A stretch of DNA of 11,014 nucleotides. Origin: CAIKAP01 sp964574605. Lineage in GTDB: Bacteria; Verrucomicrobiota; Verrucomicrobiia; Palsa-1439. The DNA lies in contig CAZNOK010000173.1 of the NCBI GenBank assembly GCA_964574605.1, positions 1-11,014 on the forward strand. The letters run 5' to 3'. The notes beneath the pieces were generated by a model, which worked only from the letters and a program-made list of their open reading frames with translations, was not told where the DNA came from and ran no database searches. The position numbers were made by a program, and so were the translations under genes. Positions 8,204 through 11,014 of this stretch are shown here, piece after piece; position 1 is the first letter of the stretch, and each line of letters begins with the position of its first letter.

Positions 8204-8270
8204 AGTCTAGCGTAACCCCGCCGTTTCCGCCATAGCCGCGTGTCACAAAAACTGACACTCCGGTCTCAGC
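8204..8270 (-). promoter_or_regulatory. Duplicated upstream element, copy 2 (before the ceramidase-like gene)
   Basis: The stretch matches 2173-2239 without gaps (57 of 67 bases; core 8223-8270 is 44 of 48). It holds a perfect inverted repeat, GTGTCACAAAAACTGACAC at 8240-8258 (6-bp arms, 7-bp spacer), 44 bp upstream of the ceramidase-like ATG. The location in the divergent region next to an AraC gene makes it a candidate operator; this is an inference. Confidence 0.6.
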
Positions 8271-8327
8271 CGTCCGCTACAGGAGCCTTGGACGCTGGTA
8301 CTCCCTTCAAGGGCATCCGGACCCTCA

Positions 8328-8365
8328 TGCCACATCAATGTCATAGCTATGACATTGATGTGGCA
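8328..8365. promoter_or_regulatory. Perfect 38-bp palindrome in the divergent control region
   Basis: Two 19-bp arms (TGCCACATCAATGTCATAG and its exact reverse complement) meet with no spacer at 8346/8347. The palindrome lies 132 bp upstream of the ceramidase-like gene and 111 bp upstream of the AraC gene. The inner part reads TGTCA-TAGCTA-TGACA, sharing half-sites with the inverted repeat at 8240-8258. There is no following T-run and no gene end nearby, so a terminator is unlikely. An operator or a cruciform-forming site is more plausible. Confidence 0.7.
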
Positions 8366-8476
8366 AATGGGAAATGGGTTTGTCCGGAAAGGAATTGCGA
8401 CGATAGAGCGGCGCGGCTACCGCGGGGGCGATTGCGTAACGACGACCGTTATGCGAAAATTGCAGTCGGTTCGAGC

Positions 8477-9376
8477 ATGGTCACCGCCATTCATTTTGAA
8501 ACCATCACGCCGCCGGGCGGGTTGTCGTTCCGACTGCACCGCTGGCGCGACAACCTCCGCGAGGTCGAGCAGTTCACCGCCGATGGCCGCGTGGTGCCGT
8601 TTCAAGGCGCCGGCGACCACTGGCATCTGCACCGCGAGATGGAACTGACGTTCATCGCGCGCGGCCACGGACTGCGGTTGGTGGGCGACCACATCGCGCC
8701 GTTCCACGGGCCGGACTTGGAATTGCTGGGGCCGCACCTGCCGCACTGCATTCAAGGGCTGAGTCATTCGACCGGGATTTGCGTGCAGTTTCACTGGCCG
8801 CTGGAACATCCGCTGCGCGCGCTGCCGGAGTTTGCGTCGCTGGCCCCGTTGTGGGAGCGCGCCCGACGTGGCTTGTTGTTTGGAGCAGCGACACGACGAA
8901 AAATCGCTGCCCGGTTGTTGACGATGACGGAAATGTCGGTGGCCGGGCGGTTGGGAATGCTCCTGCAAATACTGGCCGACTTGGCGGCGGTTCCTGCCGG
9001 GCAGATTACCGAGTTGTCGAGCGTCTCCTTCAGCGTGCAGGAGGGCGAACGGTATCAAGCGGGCATCGAGCGTGTCATTCGCCGTGTGCTGGAGAGATAC
9101 GCAGAGCCGCTCTCCTTGCACGAGGCGTTGGAGTTGGCCGGGATGAGCAGGGCGAGTTTCGAGCGACAATTCCCGCGCTACACGGGCACGACGTTCACGG
9201 AGTTTCTCAGTCGCGTCCGTCTCGATCACGCGCGGCGGCAGTTGCTGGGCAGCCGCGAGAACATCAGCGCCATCGCCTACGCGACCGGTTTCAACAATCT
9301 CTCACACTTCAATCGCCTCTACCGCCGCATGTATGGCCGCTCCCCCAGCGCTGACCGCTCTTATTCGAGGATGTAG
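8477..9376 (+). CDS. AraC-family transcriptional regulator with cupin-type sensor domain
   Basis: 299 residues from the ATG at 8477, the usual length for this family. The N-terminal part (about 1-110) has an AraC-type cupin pattern (HWHLHREMELTFIARGHG at 48-64, then LGPHLPH at 84-90). The C-terminal part (about 195-290) has two helix-turn-helix units: LSLHEALELAGMSRASFERQF (212-232) and ISAIAYATGFNNLSHFNRLYRRMYGRSP (263-290), the classic AraC signature. It probably senses a small ligand such as a sugar and controls the divergent cluster. The frame extends upstream to GTG 8240, but that 79-residue extension is low-complexity in meaning, crosses both the inverted repeat and the palindrome, and is not AraC-like. 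No clear Shine-Dalgarno precedes 8477. Its 3' end overlaps the ammonium transporter gene by 16 bp. Confidence 0.92.
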   Translation: MVTAIHFETITPPGGLSFRLHRWRDNLREVEQFTADGRVVPFQGAGDHWHLHREMELTFIARGHGLRLVGDHIAPFHGPDLELLGPHLPHCIQGLSHSTGICVQFHWPLEHPLRALPEFASLAPLWERARRGLLFGAATRRKIAARLLTMTEMSVAGRLGMLLQILADLAAVPAGQITELSSVSFSVQEGERYQAGIERVIRRVLERYAEPLSLHEALELAGMSRASFERQFPRYTGTTFTEFLSRVRLDHARRQLLGSRENISAIAYATGFNNLSHFNRLYRRMYGRSPSADRSYSRM

Positions 9377-10761
9377 CCCTCTTCGCCGTGGTCCACCACG
9401 TCGAGGCCTTGCGTCTCTTCTTCCAGCGATGGACGCAGGCCGACGATGAACTTCACGATGTGCGCGATCACCACCGTGCCGACCAACGCCATCACGAGCG
9501 TGATGCCCATCGCGGCGAGCTGATGGAGCCAGAGTGTGTGGCCGACAACATCCTTCAAATTCGTTGCGAGGTTCGCGTTGGCCGCGTGCGTGGCGAGGAA
9601 TCCAGTCAACAGCGCGCCGAGTGTGCCGCCGACGGCGTGGACACCGAATGTGTCGAGCGCGTCGTCGTAGCCGAGCATCGCTTTCAGTTTCACGCAGGCG
9701 AGGAACGGGATGAAGCCCGCCAGCACACCGATGATGACCGCGCCAGTGGCGCTGATGAAACCGCAGGCCGGCGTGACCACGACCAGACCCGCCACGACGC
9801 CGGAACAGAAGCCGAGCACGCTTGGCTTGCCGCGGATCATCCACTCGGCGGCCGCCCACGTCGTCGAGGCGATGGCCGCCGCGAGTGTAGTGGTCAGGAA
9901 GGCGTTGCCCGCAATGCCGTCCGCGCCCACAGCGCTGCCGGCATTGAAACCGTACCAGCCGACCCACAACATCCCGGTGCCAACCATGCAGAGCACCATC
10001 GAGTGCGGCGCCATGATGACCTTGCCGAAGCCGAGCCGCTTGCCGAGGATCAAACACAGAATCAACGCCGACCAGCCGCTCGACATGTGAACCACCGTGC
10101 CGCCCGCGAAATCAATCGCCTTGATCTTCGCGGCGGCGTTCCAGACACCGTTCATCAGGCCGTCAATGCCCCAGACCATGTGCGCCAGCGGAAAATAAAT
10201 CACGAACATCCAGAGCGCCACGAACAGCAGCACCGCGGCGTATTTCATCCGCTCCGCGATTGCGCCGACAATCAACGCCGGCGTGATGATCGCGAACATC
10301 ATCTGGTACATCGCGAACACGTTGTGCGAGACCCACCCGGCGTAGTCGGTGTTCGGATTGCCGTCCACGCCGCGCAGGAACGCGAACTTCAACCCGCCAA
10401 GAATCGAGCCGCCCGGCGCGAACACGAGGCTGTAGCCGACGGCCCACCACAAAATCGTCACCAAACCTGCGATGCCGAGACATTGCGCGAGCACCGACAG
10501 CACATTCTTCCGGCGCACCAGTCCGCCGTAGAACAACGCGAGGCCCGGCAGTGTCATGAACAGCACCAGCGCCGACGACGTCATCATCCAGCCGTTGTGC
10601 CCCGGACCGGGGCCGGCGATCTTCGAGGCCACGTTGGCGGTGCGGCTGCCGTTGTTGACATACGCTTCGAGGTCGGCGAGCCGTTGCTCGACGGTCGGCT
10701 CCGCGGCTGACGCGACGACCGTTGCGCACAACAGAATCAACAAAAGATATTTCCAGTTCAT
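9361..10761 (-). CDS. amt: Ammonium transporter (Amt/AmtB family)
   Basis: 466 residues from the ATG at 10761. A signal peptide (1-19, ending ASA) precedes a short predicted helix EPTVEQRLADLEAYV, then about eleven membrane segments. Family signatures are strong: LFYGGLVRRKNVLS at 76-89, MYQMMFAIITPALIVGAIAERMKY at 151-174, the pore histidines H225 (GGTVVHMSSG) and H375 (FGVHAVGG), GWYGFNAGSA at 268-277, and the C-terminal GLD-x3-HGEEGY tail. By alignment, the outer Phe-gate position of E. coli AmtB (F107) is Y152, a variant I recall from other Amt proteins; the second gate Phe is F272. It conducts ammonium across the inner membrane. No PII (glnK) gene is adjacent: the downstream neighbour is the convergent AraC gene. 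The upstream in-frame extension to 10878 lacks any family feature and would bury the signal peptide, so it is rejected. Confidence 0.96.
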   Translation of the reverse strand: MNWKYLLLILLCATVVASAAEPTVEQRLADLEAYVNNGSRTANVASKIAGPGPGHNGWMMTSSALVLFMTLPGLALFYGGLVRRKNVLSVLAQCLGIAGLVTILWWAVGYSLVFAPGGSILGGLKFAFLRGVDGNPNTDYAGWVSHNVFAMYQMMFAIITPALIVGAIAERMKYAAVLLFVALWMFVIYFPLAHMVWGIDGLMNGVWNAAAKIKAIDFAGGTVVHMSSGWSALILCLILGKRLGFGKVIMAPHSMVLCMVGTGMLWVGWYGFNAGSAVGADGIAGNAFLTTTLAAAIASTTWAAAEWMIRGKPSVLGFCSGVVAGLVVVTPACGFISATGAVIIGVLAGFIPFLACVKLKAMLGYDDALDTFGVHAVGGTLGALLTGFLATHAANANLATNLKDVVGHTLWLHQLAAMGITLVMALVGTVVIAHIVKFIVGLRPSLEEETQGLDVVDHGEEGYILE

Positions 10762-10948
10762 GCCGTGCTGCACTTGCACCGGGTGTGCCAGCGCCGTGGC
10801 AGGTTTGGGCAAGCAGAGCCGGCGCAAGCACTTCCGCGCGACCGGAACAAAACCGGAACACGACGCCGGTGCAGTCAACTAACCAGCGTGGTCAAATCCC
10901 GACACCGTTAACCTCGACCAACTTGCTATGCCCGTAGAAATCGCGAGG
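10762..10948. other. Intergenic region upstream of amt
   Basis: 187 bp between the HNH-like gene and amt. It presumably holds the amt promoter; apart from the weak sigma-54-like match at 10773-10791 and a short direct repeat of CCGGAACA-type sequence around 10840-10860, I see no terminator, RNA gene or clear sigma-70 promoter. Confidence 0.5.
10773..10791 (-). promoter_or_regulatory. Possible sigma-54 (-24/-12) promoter of amt
   Basis: CTGGCACACCCGGTGCAAG has the GG-N10-GC spacing of sigma-54 promoters, with a full TGGCAC and GTGCA in place of TTGCA. Nitrogen-controlled amt genes often use sigma-54. Against it, the predicted transcript start would fall about three bases before the ATG, giving a nearly leaderless message, and the site is also a chance-prone GCAC/GTGC inverted repeat. 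Confidence 0.25.
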
Positions 10949-11014
10949 TCATCGGCTGCCTTTCTTGTTGTTACAGCCCGTGCATCGCAGTGCAGCATTC
11001 TCGACGGTCAATGG
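10949..11014 (-). CDS. HNH endonuclease-like protein, C-terminal 21 codons only
   Basis: The frame entering from the right edge reads PLTVENAALRCTGCNNKKGSR and stops at TGA (10949-10951). The pattern V-E-N-A-x-L-x-C-x2-C-N-x2-K-G matches the end of the HNH / beta-beta-alpha-metal nuclease fold, where the CxxC pair binds structural zinc and the Asn precedes the last helix. The body of the gene, its start and its function lie outside the window. The fragment is short, so the call rests on this motif alone. Confidence 0.6.
   Translation of the reverse strand, partial: PLTVENAALRCTGCNNKKGSR

Noticed and set aside
6099..8210. Plus-strand open frame of 703 codons opposite the ceramidase-like gene
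   Set aside because: Composition is typical of antisense GC-rich frames and the minus strand has zinc-site and LamG motifs.
8328..8365. Palindrome as a transcription terminator
   Set aside because: No T-run on either side, moderate GC content, and both flanking genes start, not end, here.
8240..8476. N-terminal extension of the AraC protein from GTG 8240 or ATG 8327
   Set aside because: It would make the inverted repeat and/or the palindrome coding and adds sequence unlike AraC proteins; ATG 8477 gives the normal length.
9388..10710. Plus-strand open frame of 440 codons opposite amt
   Set aside because: His/Arg/Glu-rich product, the usual mirror image of a hydrophobic transporter gene.
10762..10878. 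39-residue N-terminal extension of the ammonium transporter
   Set aside because: No Amt feature in it; a clear signal peptide begins at the internal Met.

Overview
The window is a GC-rich bacterial accessory region. Gene content (secreted sulfatase, DUF4838 protein, ceramidase-like protein with LamG domains, FGE-fold protein) and an Amt with a short predicted helix after its signal peptide suggest a Planctomycetes–Verrucomicrobia type heterotroph, most like Verrucomicrobiota. This lineage call is an inference from gene content; no marker gene is present.

Layout. Positions 1-8195 are a minus-strand cluster of four genes for predicted exported proteins, read from right to left: a neutral-ceramidase-like protein with two LamG domains (5637-8195), an FGE-sulfatase-fold protein two bases further on (4570-5634), a DUF4838 protein carrying an EF-hand-like loop (2235-4526), and a tandem double sulfatase (1-2170, cut by the window edge). 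The double sulfatase is one uninterrupted frame with two different S1-type sulfatase domains. Positions 8196-8476 are a divergent control region holding a perfect 38-bp palindrome and one copy of a 67-bp element; the other copy lies just upstream of the double sulfatase. An AraC-family regulator (8477-9376, plus) follows. It converges on, and overlaps by 16 bp, an ammonium transporter gene (9361-10761, minus). The right edge has the last 21 codons of an HNH endonuclease-like gene (10949-11014, minus).

How it may work together (inference). The four minus-strand products look like a periplasmic or extracellular module acting on a sulfated glycan or glycolipid: desulfation by the double sulfatase, hydrolysis of an amide or related bond by the ceramidase-like enzyme, and carbohydrate contact through LamG and DUF4838. 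The duplicated upstream element would co-regulate the first gene and the sulfatase, with the divergent AraC protein as the obvious candidate regulator. The FGE-fold protein lacks the cysteine pair of true formylglycine-generating enzymes, so it probably does not mature the sulfatase. The ammonium transporter could take up nitrogen released from amino sugars, but its position alone does not show this.
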